Part shown: positions 18,796 to 28,514 of the stretch, one piece after another | Position numbering within the stretch: the stretch's first letter is position 1 | Layout: the number at the start of each line of letters is the position of its first letter | NCBI GenBank assembly: GCA_000224765.2 | Contig: AGAU01000080.1 | Span: 1 to 58,430 of the forward strand | From: SAR324 cluster bacterium JCVI-SC AAA005 | GTDB taxonomy: Bacteria; SAR324; NAC60-12 | Direction: 5' to 3' | Length of the DNA stretch: 58,430 nucleotides | Translations under genes and position numbers: made by a program | Notes under the pieces: generated by a model | Seen by the model: the letters and a program-made list of their open reading frames with translations, nothing else | Database searches by the model: none | Told to the model about the DNA's origin: nothing

Positions 18796-20280
18796 TTATC
18801 TTTTCATATTCACCAGATCCGTGATCATTTCATCAGTTGCGGTGACAGTCTTCGCATTCGCCTGAAAAGCTCTTTGCGATTCGATCATTTTCACAAATTC
18901 TAGAGACAAATCAACGTTGGATTGCTCAAGACTCTTGCTACGCACCTCTCCGAATCCTGGTGTTCCTGGTTCACCTGCAACCTTCTTACCTGCTCCGAGG
19001 GATTCCTGAAGCATGTTATCGCCAATCTGCATCAGTTTGCCGGGATTGTCAAATTTTGTCAGGATCAGTCTACCCACTGGCCTACTGTAACCTGTATCAA
19101 ATACTCCATTAACTGTGCCATCTGGTTCCACAAATATATTTTCAAGTTGACCAGAAGGATTACCATCTGCGTTGGCTTTGCTAACTGAGTATTGACCTGC
19201 AAATTGTGTCAAGCCATCGAGCCCAGTTCTTGGATCTGTGGGATCATCAGGATTGTAGCCATCACCCAAGTGAACACCAAGAACGACTGGTGTTTCACCA
19301 TTGAACGGTACTGCGAATTGAGGAACTCCCGTCTCTGGATCAACAGGTTGTGGAACTAATCTAGGTGGGCCCGATGGAAGAGGATTCCCTTGAGCGTCTA
19401 CTCCTCCAGGTTGAGCTTCAAAGCTACCACTCGTTGCAGCAATCAATTTGCCATCTTCAGTGAATTGTAGAAATCCTCCACCGACAGCGATTTGATTTCC
19501 TGGCATCTGCCCGATAGAACCACCATCGAACATTAGGTAGTACTCCCACTGGTTAATTACACCTGTTCCAGGAATTGGCTGACCTGTAGCTGGATCAATT
19601 TGCTCTGGCAAATCAGGACGTTTTCTGAAGGCAGCTGTGGCTGTATGTGGGTCACCATATCGATCGTATACCGTCACTGATGTCGAGAAATTGTACATTG
19701 AATCTCGAACATTTGTAGGATCAAAGGGGACATCTTTGATAACTGCATTCGAATCCAAGTTAGCTGAGACTCTAATACCAGTGCCGTCAGCTCCATTTCC
19801 TGTTACTTGAGGAGGGTCAACCAACCCTAAAACTTTCAATGACCCAGGAAGTCCCTTACTTTCCTTGGTGTTTCGATCAACTTCAATTGCCTGGACACGC
19901 ATTCCACGCTCAGTAGAAAGAAAACCTTCTTTGTCAAAGGTAAATTGACCATTCCGACTGTAGATTTCTTGACCTGATCTTGGATTGATTAGAGTAAAAA
20001 AACCATTTCCACCAATTGCCATGTCGGTATGTGAACTTGTATTTTCAAAAGTTCCCTGAGTGAAATCTTGCTTCACTGCACCAATTTTCACTCCATTTGT
20101 GACCTGAGTAAAGGATGCTCCTTGAGGATACTCGTTCCCCATTACATCTTCGAAGGCAACTTCATTTCTTTTGAAGCCAAAGGTATTCACATTTGCTATG
20201 TTGTTACCAACAACAGCCATCGCTTTACCGTGAGTTCGAACGCCGCTGGCGCCTGTTTGCAATGATCCGAGTAGTGCCAT
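18796..20280 (-). CDS. flgE: Flagellar hook protein
   Basis: A 494-residue FlgE, the subunit of the flexible hook that joins basal body and filament. The N-terminal rod-hook-filament domain reads MALLGSLQTGASGVRTHGKA, with VVGNNIANVNTFGFKR near residue 23. The middle is Gly/Pro-rich and variable. The C-terminus EQSNVDLSLEFVKMIESQRA with the final TDEMITDLVNMK is the conserved coiled-coil-forming part. Secretion is by the flagellar type III system, so no signal peptide is expected. An AGGAG site precedes the ATG. It follows flgD by 35 bases. Confidence 0.96.
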   Translation of the reverse strand: MALLGSLQTGASGVRTHGKAMAVVGNNIANVNTFGFKRNEVAFEDVMGNEYPQGASFTQVTNGVKIGAVKQDFTQGTFENTSSHTDMAIGGNGFFTLINPRSGQEIYSRNGQFTFDKEGFLSTERGMRVQAIEVDRNTKESKGLPGSLKVLGLVDPPQVTGNGADGTGIRVSANLDSNAVIKDVPFDPTNVRDSMYNFSTSVTVYDRYGDPHTATAAFRKRPDLPEQIDPATGQPIPGTGVINQWEYYLMFDGGSIGQMPGNQIAVGGGFLQFTEDGKLIAATSGSFEAQPGGVDAQGNPLPSGPPRLVPQPVDPETGVPQFAVPFNGETPVVLGVHLGDGYNPDDPTDPRTGLDGLTQFAGQYSVSKANADGNPSGQLENIFVEPDGTVNGVFDTGYSRPVGRLILTKFDNPGKLMQIGDNMLQESLGAGKKVAGEPGTPGFGEVRSKSLEQSNVDLSLEFVKMIESQRAFQANAKTVTATDEMITDLVNMKR

Positions 20281-20315
20281 GAATTGCTCCTAATTAGTGG
20301 CTACGGGGAAATAAA

Positions 20316-21089
20316 TTATTCTTGGTCTCGTAAGCGGCCATAAGCTTGACGAAGTTGCAGTTCTGTATGTAGTGGCATAGGTTGGGCTTGTGCAAATCTC
20401 CGGTCTGTTTTGTCGCCTAATCCTTTAATGTCTCCTGTCGAAATCCATTCATTGTTCACTTTGATCTGTGCTCCTCCACCCTCAAATCGAATATCTTGAA
20501 CCTGACCTGATTTTGAAAGTAGGCTATCAACAAGTGCACCTTCCTGTGTTCTAGCAAGTATGTTCACTGAATAATTGCCATCAGAAAGAGGATCTCCTTC
20601 ATTATCTAAGCCATCCCATAGCACGCTATGGTGTCCTTGACCTCTTGCATCTTGAGAGATTTGCCTAACAACGTCACCACCGTCATTCACAATCTGGACA
20701 ATCACTTCGTCCGCATCACTAACCAGTTCGTAAGAAACTGGAGCGGAGGAACCATGCATTAATCTAATTTCATTTGCTTGCACCTCTACATCCTTACCTA
20801 AGAAGCTAGCGGATCCTGAACGCATCAATTGTTCTTGGTAATTTAGCAACGAATCGGTCTTAGCATTTAAGCTTTGGAGTTGTTCCACAGTACCGAGTGA
20901 CGCCATCTGCTGCATCATGCTATCAGTATTCATTGGATCCATTGGATCTTGATGCGACATTTGGGTCATGAGTAAATTCAAAAAATCTTGTTTGCCAAGT
21001 TCTTTGCCATCTTTTGAATTACTAGTCGCTAGTTGACGTTGAGATGTCTGCGCAACATTAATAGTTTGATTGACATCATTGATATTCAT
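20316..21089 (-). CDS. flgD: Flagellar hook cap protein
   Basis: A 257-residue FlgD, the scaffold at the tip of the growing hook. The diagnostic N-terminal part is KQDFLNLLMTQMSHQDPMDP near residue 33, followed by MMQQMASLGTVEQLQSLN. The C-terminal half holds the FlgD Ig-like/Tudor region (SYELVSDADEVIVQIVNDGG, then WDGLDNEGDPLSDGNYSV). An AAGGAG ribosome-binding site precedes the ATG. It lies between fliK and flgE, so hook length control, cap and hook subunit are co-transcribed. Confidence 0.95.
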   Translation of the reverse strand: MNINDVNQTINVAQTSQRQLATSNSKDGKELGKQDFLNLLMTQMSHQDPMDPMNTDSMMQQMASLGTVEQLQSLNAKTDSLLNYQEQLMRSGSASFLGKDVEVQANEIRLMHGSSAPVSYELVSDADEVIVQIVNDGGDVVRQISQDARGQGHHSVLWDGLDNEGDPLSDGNYSVNILARTQEGALVDSLLSKSGQVQDIRFEGGGAQIKVNNEWISTGDIKGLGDKTDRRFAQAQPMPLHTELQLRQAYGRLRDQE

Positions 21090-21107
21090 CTAAATCTCCT
21101 TTGTGCA

Positions 21108-22868
21108 TCAAGCATAGAGGTTTAAGCTACCGTCTGAGCGAGTTTGTGGACGAACTACTGAACCACTCTCTTGAGCAGCGTCTAATCTTTGCTTCTGACT
21201 AACTGCCGTTGTATCCTCCTGATAGCCGCCCTGGTCCTCGAACGCCTGTGAATCTGCGTCTGAACGTGCATCAATATTTACAGTGAGTTCCATCTCAGAA
21301 AAATTAAATTCTTTATCAAGAAAACGGTTCCGAAGTTGTTCCAGATCCGATTCAACCAGTTGCTTGATATGTGGATTTTCAACCTGCATTTCAACCTGCA
21401 ATCGATCCCCAAGTTGTCTGACTTTCATTGTTAATGTTCCTAACTCATCAGGGCGCAAACGCAACGTTACCTCTTGGGCTTCTCCATCTCTACCTTTCCG
21501 AAGATTGCGCGTCAGTTGAGAAATATCAAAAGGGGATTCTGCTAATAAATCCTGAACCTGCGAAAAGGTCATACCACTTGAAGATTTAGCTTCTGATGCC
21601 GATAAAATCTTTGAGAGTTGATTCTGGGGAAGATTGCCAGAGTTATTTGGTTCCTGGTCGTTGTTGCCGAGAAAATCTCTTGAATTCGAATTCTCTCTCT
21701 GAGACTGCATTTCCAATGCGATGGCGTTCAATCCACTCATCGATGTGGCCAAGCGTGCATGATCTATCGAATTAACATTTGTTGAAGGATTTCCACCAAG
21801 AATCATTTGTTGAGCTTTTTGAGACTCAAGCGTTTGTTCTACCTCCAAATTCTTTCCTTCGACATGTTTTTGCATCAAGATTTCTTCCAGCTTTTGCTGC
21901 TGTGTCAAATCTTTCTGAACCAACAATTCTGAAGCATTCTTTAAAATTTCCTGTTTAGAAAAAGCTGCTTTTGTGGCCGCTTCCAATTCATGATTAACAA
22001 GTCTATTGGCCTTAGCCATCTGAATTTGTTCGTCTATGCTCATTTCAGCGCGATCAGGATCAATTGTGCCCGAATTGAATCTAGGATCATTGGCATCCAG
22101 TTCCTCAGCTTTCTGAACTTCTGTTAGATTCATCAAATTTTTACGTTCTTTCAGGGCCACTAATTCTAGATCTGGGTTCCCACTTTCTGGGTTATCCCCG
22201 ACTTTCGATTGTAACTTGCCAAGTGTTGGATCATTGGCAATAGAATTAGAACCACTGCCAAAACCATTGACAGCGATACTGCTGTCATTACGTACTTCTT
22301 CCCCAGTCGTTTCTCCAAACCCAGTAAATCCAAGATCGCGCTCTAATCTGGCTGCATCACCTTCTTCTAAATTCATGGTAGCCAGAAGTGCCACAAAAGA
22401 TTCCTGATTTTCAGCAATAAATTCTAGAGATGGTTCATCACCATTTAAGACACCTTCGATAATTGATCTCAATCTAGCCAATTCCGAAGATTGTTCTTCA
22501 GTAAGTTCGCCAATAAGTTCACCTCCATTAAATTCAAGCTTCTTCGCTTTTTCATCCAAAGCGCGCAAAGCTCTTTCTAGTACAGCTATTTCTTCTGGTC
22601 CTCGTGGCATCGTCTCATCCGAATCAACAATTTTGATGCGATGATCACCACTGCTTTCCTTACCTTCTGCTATCTTTTTACGGATTTCTTCTCGATTGTC
22701 TGGTCTAGTTTCAGTACGATCTCGAACATTCGAACTTGTTTCCAAATATTCTTTATCCGAACCATCCGCCTGCCGCAAAGTCTCCTTGAAAGAGCTGCTG
22801 TACGGCTCTGGCTTTTTTGCCAAGGGAGATTTGCTGGAAGTGGGAGCTAGTTGTAAGGCATCAATCAT
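21108..22868 (-). CDS. fliK: Flagellar hook-length control protein
   Basis: A 586-residue FliK-like ruler protein that ends hook growth and switches export specificity. The first 450 residues are low-complexity, Glu/Ser/Asn-rich and poorly conserved, as in the family. The C-terminal domain carries EVTLRLRPDELGTLTMKVRQ near residue 475 and RLQVEMQVENPHIKQLVESD, the known switch domain. The tail (SDADSQAFEDQGG onward) is disordered. An AGGAG site lies before the ATG. Length is above the E. coli protein but within the range for longer hooks. Confidence 0.9.
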   Translation of the reverse strand: MIDALQLAPTSSKSPLAKKPEPYSSSFKETLRQADGSDKEYLETSSNVRDRTETRPDNREEIRKKIAEGKESSGDHRIKIVDSDETMPRGPEEIAVLERALRALDEKAKKLEFNGGELIGELTEEQSSELARLRSIIEGVLNGDEPSLEFIAENQESFVALLATMNLEEGDAARLERDLGFTGFGETTGEEVRNDSSIAVNGFGSGSNSIANDPTLGKLQSKVGDNPESGNPDLELVALKERKNLMNLTEVQKAEELDANDPRFNSGTIDPDRAEMSIDEQIQMAKANRLVNHELEAATKAAFSKQEILKNASELLVQKDLTQQQKLEEILMQKHVEGKNLEVEQTLESQKAQQMILGGNPSTNVNSIDHARLATSMSGLNAIALEMQSQRENSNSRDFLGNNDQEPNNSGNLPQNQLSKILSASEAKSSSGMTFSQVQDLLAESPFDISQLTRNLRKGRDGEAQEVTLRLRPDELGTLTMKVRQLGDRLQVEMQVENPHIKQLVESDLEQLRNRFLDKEFNFSEMELTVNIDARSDADSQAFEDQGGYQEDTTAVSQKQRLDAAQESGSVVRPQTRSDGSLNLYA

Positions 22869-22886
22869 CTTTGAGGCTCCTAATGA

Positions 22887-23489
22887 TCAGCGCTTGCGCG
22901 CAATTGAATCTATCAATTCTGAGGAACGTTCTGCAGTCATACTTTCAAGTACCGCAGATGCTTGCTTATCTTTCATTCTCATTAAGATGTTCACAGCGGT
23001 TTTTTGGTCTAAATTTGCGATTGACAAAGCTGCTGCTGTAGGGTCCATTCGAGTGTAAAAGGAGACAGCTTTCTCAAGCTGCTCAATATCTTGAGCTTTT
23101 TTCGTTTCAATCGACTGTTCAATATCCAGTTGTACTCGTTCCAATTGCACAATCTGTCGTTGAACATCTTCTTGAAGAGCCTGTAATTGGGTTTCGCGCC
23201 GATCAAGATCACGACCTCTTCTTTCAAGAGCTTCCTGTTGCTCAACCAATCTAGTCAGAATTTGGCGCTCTGTCGCAGTCAGCCGCAAAGGTTTTTTTGC
23301 ATCTGCCTCATCTTCCTGAGGAACATACGCACAGAATTCAATCCCGAATTCAGCACATATCTTGCCAATTAACTGCTGCCCCTCTTCAAGAGTGGTCGGA
23401 ATGCTATAAGCGGGCCTTGCCACCAGAATAGAGCCAAGCAGCAATGGCAACATGAGTCGAAGAGAAATACGATATGAGTAAAGAAACAT
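22887..23489 (-). CDS. MotE-like flagellar chaperone with coiled coil and MgtE-N domain
   Basis: A 200-residue protein with an N-terminal signal or anchor segment (LMLPLLLGSILVA), a long charged coiled coil around residues 75-140 (EALERRGRDLDRRETQ) and a C-terminal MgtE intracellular-N type domain (YTRMDPTAAALSIANLD, then ILMRMKDKQASAVLESM). This architecture is that of MotE, a periplasmic chaperone for the stator protein MotC in some proteobacteria, and of related proteins encoded between fliJ and fliK in many flagellar operons. Position matches exactly. Two Cys (near residues 44 and 52) in the periplasmic stretch could form a disulfide. Confidence 0.78.
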   Translation of the reverse strand: MFLYSYRISLRLMLPLLLGSILVARPAYSIPTTLEEGQQLIGKICAEFGIEFCAYVPQEDEADAKKPLRLTATERQILTRLVEQQEALERRGRDLDRRETQLQALQEDVQRQIVQLERVQLDIEQSIETKKAQDIEQLEKAVSFYTRMDPTAAALSIANLDQKTAVNILMRMKDKQASAVLESMTAERSSELIDSIARKR

Positions 23490-23512
23490 TGGCTGCGGTG
23501 TTCGATTTCAGA

Positions 23513-23956
23513 TTAGGAATCCTGACGATAACGTCTTAGATTCAGTGAAACTTCGTCTAACTCAAAAGTTTCCTCTCTTTGAAGCTTCTCCCTCTCTCTG
23601 AGTTCATGCTTCTCACGCAAAATCTCCAGAACGCGCTTCTGCTGAGTTGCAGAAACGAGTTCTTGCCTGCGACGTTCCATCAATTCTTGCTGTTCGATCA
23701 TTTGATCTTGCACTACAGACTCGTGGTATTTCAGCCTCTGGCCGAAGCCATTCGCTCTAACTAGGTCCGCAATCGTGAATCCGTTTCGCTTGGCCTGATT
23801 GACAGTAGAATTGTTTTCTTGGAATGCTTCTTCCAAAATTCCCAATTGGTCAGTCAACCTCTGGGTAACCTGAACTTGTTCAGCAAAAGATTTTTGGTAT
23901 AGTTTCTCAAGTCTCTCGCGAACCTTAAGTGCTGTTTGAAGTTTAAATTTGTTCAT
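23513..23956 (-). CDS. fliJ: Flagellar export chaperone
   Basis: A 147-residue, almost wholly helical protein (MNKFKLQTALKVRERLEKLY at the start, charged heptads to the end) with the size and form of FliJ, the coiled-coil stalk of the flagellar type III export ATPase complex. The operon position just ahead of the MotE-like gene and fliK supports this. Its usual neighbour fliI is not here; the divergent glnE gene begins about 110 bases away, so the operon starts with fliJ. FliJ sequences are weakly conserved, so the call rests on length, coiled coil and context. Confidence 0.82.
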   Translation of the reverse strand: MNKFKLQTALKVRERLEKLYQKSFAEQVQVTQRLTDQLGILEEAFQENNSTVNQAKRNGFTIADLVRANGFGQRLKYHESVVQDQMIEQQELMERRRQELVSATQQKRVLEILREKHELREREKLQREETFELDEVSLNLRRYRQDS

Positions 23957-24065
23957 TTCCCATAATGAATTAGTAAAAATAATATTTGATCGTGAGTGTT
24001 TTGCAAAAAGCGCACAAAGCTGTTTTTGGACTGTGCGACCTTGAAATTAGCAAAATTTAATCATC

Positions 24066-27011
24066 GTGAAAAAATTGGAACCCCAGCACCCAAATGAAAA
24101 AGCTTCTAAACTAATGCTAAAACCCCAATATGACGGACAAATAAACTCTGGATTTGATTCAATTTCTTGGAGAAATTTAAATATCTCTCATCAATTCAAG
24201 TCCTGGATCACATGTGCTCCATTCCCCCAGCAGGCAGTCGCAGATCTAGAAAATCTTCTCGAACATTTTCCCAATTGCCTTGAAGGAGATGAGCCAGGTG
24301 TAAGTCAGTCACTAGCCGTCCTAGGGTACAGTCATTTTCTCTCGAGAAGGCTGATTCGCAACCCAGGCTGGGTAAAAGATTTAAGGGTATCGAACAATTT
24401 AGAAAAACCAAGATTTGATGCTGAGCTTTCAGAAACCCTGACTGACAGAGTTGAATCAAAAAAGACTTGGAGTTCTGAAGATTTAAAGAATCTCATTCGC
24501 AGTTTTAAATACCAAGAATATTACCGACTGACAGTCCGTGATTTACTAAAACTTGCAACAGAGGAAGTAATTTTAGCGGAACTTACATCGTTGACTAAAA
24601 TCACGCTTGACTGGACATTCCGTGCCGCCACTTTTGAAGCCAGGCAGTTTGAACTGTCCAGCAAATCTTTGGTTTCAAATGAAATACGCCCGCCTTTTCT
24701 CATCCTAGGTATGGGCAAATTGGGTGGCCAAGAAATAAACTATTCATCGGATGTTGATCTAATATTTGTTCATGATGAAAATCCCATCACAGGCGATGAA
24801 GCAAAAGACCAAAAGCTTCGTCAAAAAATTGCTAGAACCTTTATTGAATGGTGCACCGAGCACACAAAAGAAGGATTTTTGGCTCGTATTGATATGCGCT
24901 TGCGTCCAGGAGGTGATTCCTCCGCACTTGTTTTGCCTTTGCAGCAGGTAGAAGCTTACTACTGGTCAAAAGCAGAACTATGGGAGCAGCAAGCCCTAAT
25001 TAAGGCATCTTATGTTGCTGGAGACAAAGAGATTGAAGAGATCTTTTTTAGGTCAATTAATCCTTACATCTACCGAAAAAGCGTCGACGAAAATCTTTTA
25101 GAAGGTGTTATTGAGATCAAAGAGAGGATTGAAAAAGAGCATCTTCGAGAGAGTCAACTTAATGTAAAGTTAGGTGTAGGTGGTATTCGAGAGGTCGAAT
25201 TTTTTGTTCAAATTTTTCAATTGCTCTATGGAGGAATCCGTTCTGAGTTACGGAAACAAAATACTCTGAAAGCATTGTCAGCGCTTACTCAGGCAGGAAT
25301 TATTTCTGTTGAAGATGGAAGCACACTGAGAAAATGCTACCTCATCTTAAGAAAGTATGAACATCGATTGCAGATGATGGAAGAACAGCAACTTCACACA
25401 TTACCAAGTACCCAATTTGAGCAACAGTGCTTTGCGCGAATGATGGGCTTCTACTCTTCAAATGCAGAGGCTGACCGACAGAGCATGTTGCATCACCTCC
25501 GTAACACTATGGCAAGAGTTCGTAGTATCTTCAGTGGTTTGTTTGATCAGAAGCATCTTGAAGTTGAGGCAGCACTTCGTAACAGCACAAGGCTTAGAAA
25601 TTTCAGAAAAGAGGAGGATCAATTATTAGAGTTACTGGCAAGGCAACTCACACCTATCCTTCGACAATCTGGGCAAGATCTGCTGGAAAAGCGATTCTAT
25701 CGTCTTTTTGAAACGATAGGTGCTCAGCTTGAGAAATACAGCCCCCTATACAAGCATCCAGCCTCTTGGAGTCGCTTAGCTTCAATTGCAGCAACCAGTG
25801 ACACCTTGTGGAATCACCTATTGACCAACACAGACTTGCTGAACAAACTTGATCCAAAAGAATTACGAATTGATGCTAAACTGTTAAAGGTGGAAGTTGA
25901 CCGGGTTATAAGTGAGAGCACCCACAAGGAAGAAGAGTTGGATGCCATTCGACGCTTCAAGCATACACAGACCTTTCTCTTAGGGAGTGCAGAGTTAGAT
26001 GGTCTCCTTGAATACAACCAAGCTCGCCATGGCTTGACGATACTTGCTGAGATTGTTCTTCAAAAAGCTCATGAAGTTTGTTTTAGAGAACTAATTCAGC
26101 GTCATGGTATACCGAGAGATGGAAATGGGGAACCTGCGAAATTCAGTATTATTGGCTTGGGAAAGATTGGGGGCATGGAGTTAACCTATCATTCTGATTT
26201 GGATCTTATTTTTCTTTATTCAGGTATCGGGGAAACTGATGGCCAACTCCAAGTATCAAACCAGGTCTTTTACGCAAAATTGATAAAGCGCATTATATCC
26301 TATCTGTCCTCTGTCACCAGTTGTGGCTACGCATACAAGTTAGATACGCGATTGAGACCCTCTGGGAATGCTGGGGTACTCGTAACTACGATGAATGCGT
26401 TCGATGCTTATCATCAACAATCACAGTCCTGGGAGCACCAAGCACTTATTAAAGCTAGGGTTGTAGGAGGCGATGTAGATGAAAATTGGAGAAAATCTGT
26501 AGACAAGTTGTTAACCAAATCTGCCTATGATTGGAAAATCCCTGACGATCTGCATCGCCAAATCACCTACTTAAGAGGGCGAAAAGAAGATGAACTTTCT
26601 GGTGAGACCTTTCAACAAAAAAACTTGAAGGAGGGTAAGGGTGGTTTGCTAGACATTGAATTTTTGACACAGTATCTTCAGTTAAAATTTGTGCACAAAT
26701 TTCCCAAATTACGGACTACAGAAACGTTGAAAGCTTTGGAAGTCATTAGAAATGAAGGTCTGATTTCCTCAGATGAAGTCAATTTCTTACAAGAGGCTTA
26801 TCGCTGGATTAGACAAATTGAAACAGCTCTTCGTCTTTTATTTGACCAGTCCGTAAATTCTCTTAATCTCAATAAATCTCAAACAGTGCATTTAGAAACT
26901 CTTCTCCGTTGCCAAGGACAATTTGATAATCTCCCAAGTACTTTACGAAAAACCTCTGACAAAGTCCGTCTGATTTACGAGCAAATCATGAAAGTTGACA
27001 AAAGAGCCTGA
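24066..27011 (+). CDS. glnE: Glutamine synthetase adenylyltransferase/deadenylase
   Basis: A 981-residue bifunctional enzyme that adenylylates and deadenylylates glutamine synthetase in response to PII and glutamine. It has two nucleotidyltransferase domains, each with the diagnostic GxGKxGGxE and DxD pattern: GMGKLGGQEINYSSDVDLIF near residue 219 and GLGKIGGMELTYHSDLDLIF near 699. Helical linker domains (GIREVEFFVQ; GGLLDIEFLTQ) follow each one. The start is GTG at 24066; an ATG 16 codons later is an alternative. rodZ begins directly after the stop, and glnB follows, so its regulatory partner is encoded close by. Confidence 0.96.
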   Translation: MKKLEPQHPNEKASKLMLKPQYDGQINSGFDSISWRNLNISHQFKSWITCAPFPQQAVADLENLLEHFPNCLEGDEPGVSQSLAVLGYSHFLSRRLIRNPGWVKDLRVSNNLEKPRFDAELSETLTDRVESKKTWSSEDLKNLIRSFKYQEYYRLTVRDLLKLATEEVILAELTSLTKITLDWTFRAATFEARQFELSSKSLVSNEIRPPFLILGMGKLGGQEINYSSDVDLIFVHDENPITGDEAKDQKLRQKIARTFIEWCTEHTKEGFLARIDMRLRPGGDSSALVLPLQQVEAYYWSKAELWEQQALIKASYVAGDKEIEEIFFRSINPYIYRKSVDENLLEGVIEIKERIEKEHLRESQLNVKLGVGGIREVEFFVQIFQLLYGGIRSELRKQNTLKALSALTQAGIISVEDGSTLRKCYLILRKYEHRLQMMEEQQLHTLPSTQFEQQCFARMMGFYSSNAEADRQSMLHHLRNTMARVRSIFSGLFDQKHLEVEAALRNSTRLRNFRKEEDQLLELLARQLTPILRQSGQDLLEKRFYRLFETIGAQLEKYSPLYKHPASWSRLASIAATSDTLWNHLLTNTDLLNKLDPKELRIDAKLLKVEVDRVISESTHKEEELDAIRRFKHTQTFLLGSAELDGLLEYNQARHGLTILAEIVLQKAHEVCFRELIQRHGIPRDGNGEPAKFSIIGLGKIGGMELTYHSDLDLIFLYSGIGETDGQLQVSNQVFYAKLIKRIISYLSSVTSCGYAYKLDTRLRPSGNAGVLVTTMNAFDAYHQQSQSWEHQALIKARVVGGDVDENWRKSVDKLLTKSAYDWKIPDDLHRQITYLRGRKEDELSGETFQQKNLKEGKGGLLDIEFLTQYLQLKFVHKFPKLRTTETLKALEVIRNEGLISSDEVNFLQEAYRWIRQIETALRLLFDQSVNSLNLNKSQTVHLETLLRCQGQFDNLPSTLRKTSDKVRLIYEQIMKVDKRA

Positions 27012-27971
27012 ATGGCTACCACATCAGAAAACATCACTTACCAACAGCAATTAGGCCAACTTCTCAGAAATCACCGAATTTCTCAAGACTGGTCATTGGA
27101 AGATGTATCTAGTCAAACACGATTAGATGTATTAGTTCTTCGGCATTTGGAAGAAGGAAATCTAGAAGCCCCACCGGGCAAGGTTTTCATGAGAGGTTTT
27201 TTGAGGATCTATATTCAGTTCTTACAGATACCTCCTTCAGAATTGGAGTCGTTGGAAGAAGTTGTTGAGCAAAAGCCCACAACTGAAGAAAAAATCACTC
27301 CTGATCGTTTGGATTCATTTAAAAGCAAACCAAAAAGTATTAATCCCCGCAAATGGATCTCTGGGTTAGGATTGGCAGCTGGGCTTTTGTTGATTTGGCA
27401 ACTGAATCCATGGGATTCGTCTGAAAATAGCACAGAAACTAATATTGCAGAGGAAGACAACTCCATTTCTAGAAACCAAAATGAGCATAATGATGCAACA
27501 CAGACTCAAGCCCCCATTGGAACGGCTAAAGATTCAATAACTAAATCAAAAGTTGATGATATTTTTTTTTATGATCATGGAAAGAGATCTGATGATGAAA
27601 TTAGCAAAAAGGAAAAAATTGATCCAGCGATCGAAAAAAGTGTTGAAACTGAAGAAATTATACCAACTTTTCCTGTAGAAGCATCAGAAAATAATTTAGC
27701 TCCAACAGAAATTAATACCAATTTTCCAATTCTCGAATTGCGAGCAAAAAAATCAGTTTGGATAGTTGTTCAAGCTGATAGCGAACAACCTTCGCTTTAC
27801 TATCTCAAGGCTGGGGAAATTCAAAGTTGGGAAACAGCCAAGAAATTCTATATCCTCACTATTGGTGATCCTAAAGCACTGCAAATCAGGCTTGACAAAA
27901 AACTATATCAGCTGCCTGACAATGAAAGTTTGGTGTTGGACTGGAAAATAAAACTGAATAAAACTGAATAA
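27012..27971 (+). CDS. rodZ: RodZ-like cytoskeletal membrane protein
   Basis: A 319-residue protein with the RodZ layout. Residues about 10-80 are a helix-turn-helix of the HTH_25 type (LGQLLRNHRISQDWSLEDVS; VFMRGFLRIYIQFL), a single membrane segment lies near 115-130 (ISGLGLAAGLLLIWQL), then an acidic linker, and a periplasmic DUF4115 domain near 240-315 (LRAKKSVWIVVQADSEQ, LKAGEIQSW). RodZ couples MreB filaments to the cell wall machinery and keeps rod shape. It begins immediately after the glnE stop, so the two are probably co-transcribed. Confidence 0.9.
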   Translation: MATTSENITYQQQLGQLLRNHRISQDWSLEDVSSQTRLDVLVLRHLEEGNLEAPPGKVFMRGFLRIYIQFLQIPPSELESLEEVVEQKPTTEEKITPDRLDSFKSKPKSINPRKWISGLGLAAGLLLIWQLNPWDSSENSTETNIAEEDNSISRNQNEHNDATQTQAPIGTAKDSITKSKVDDIFFYDHGKRSDDEISKKEKIDPAIEKSVETEEIIPTFPVEASENNLAPTEINTNFPILELRAKKSVWIVVQADSEQPSLYYLKAGEIQSWETAKKFYILTIGDPKALQIRLDKKLYQLPDNESLVLDWKIKLNKTE

Positions 27972-28083
27972 GTTGCAAAAAAAACATGGGATCTTAAAGA
28001 AATTAGGCATTCTGTCTAAATTTTAGGCAACTACTTATAACCATTCTTCTCTGCAACCTGATCAATGCTGAGTATTAATGCAC

Positions 28084-28099
28084 TGGCACAAGCGTTGAA
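28084..28099 (+). promoter_or_regulatory. Candidate sigma-54 promoter of glnB
   Basis: TGGCAC-AAGCG-TTGAA lies 60 bases before the glnB start codon. The GG-N10-G(C) geometry of the -24/-12 consensus (TGGCAC-N5-TTGCW) is exact and the -24 block is perfect; only the C of the -12 GC is replaced by A. Nitrogen-regulated expression of a PII gene from such a promoter is well known. I see no clear NtrC site nearby. Confidence 0.55.
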
Positions 28100-28155
28100 G
28101 AATTTCAGATTCAAAGTTCGGGGAGGGTAATTGCTATCTTAAGTAATAGGAGTAG

Positions 28156-28497
<342 letters not shown>

Positions 28498-28514
28498 TTA
28501 CAAGTTAGTATTCG

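Noticed and set aside
22696..23058. 120-codon plus-strand frame over the fliK/MotE-like junction
   Set aside because: It spans two well-supported genes on the other strand and has no recognisable domain.
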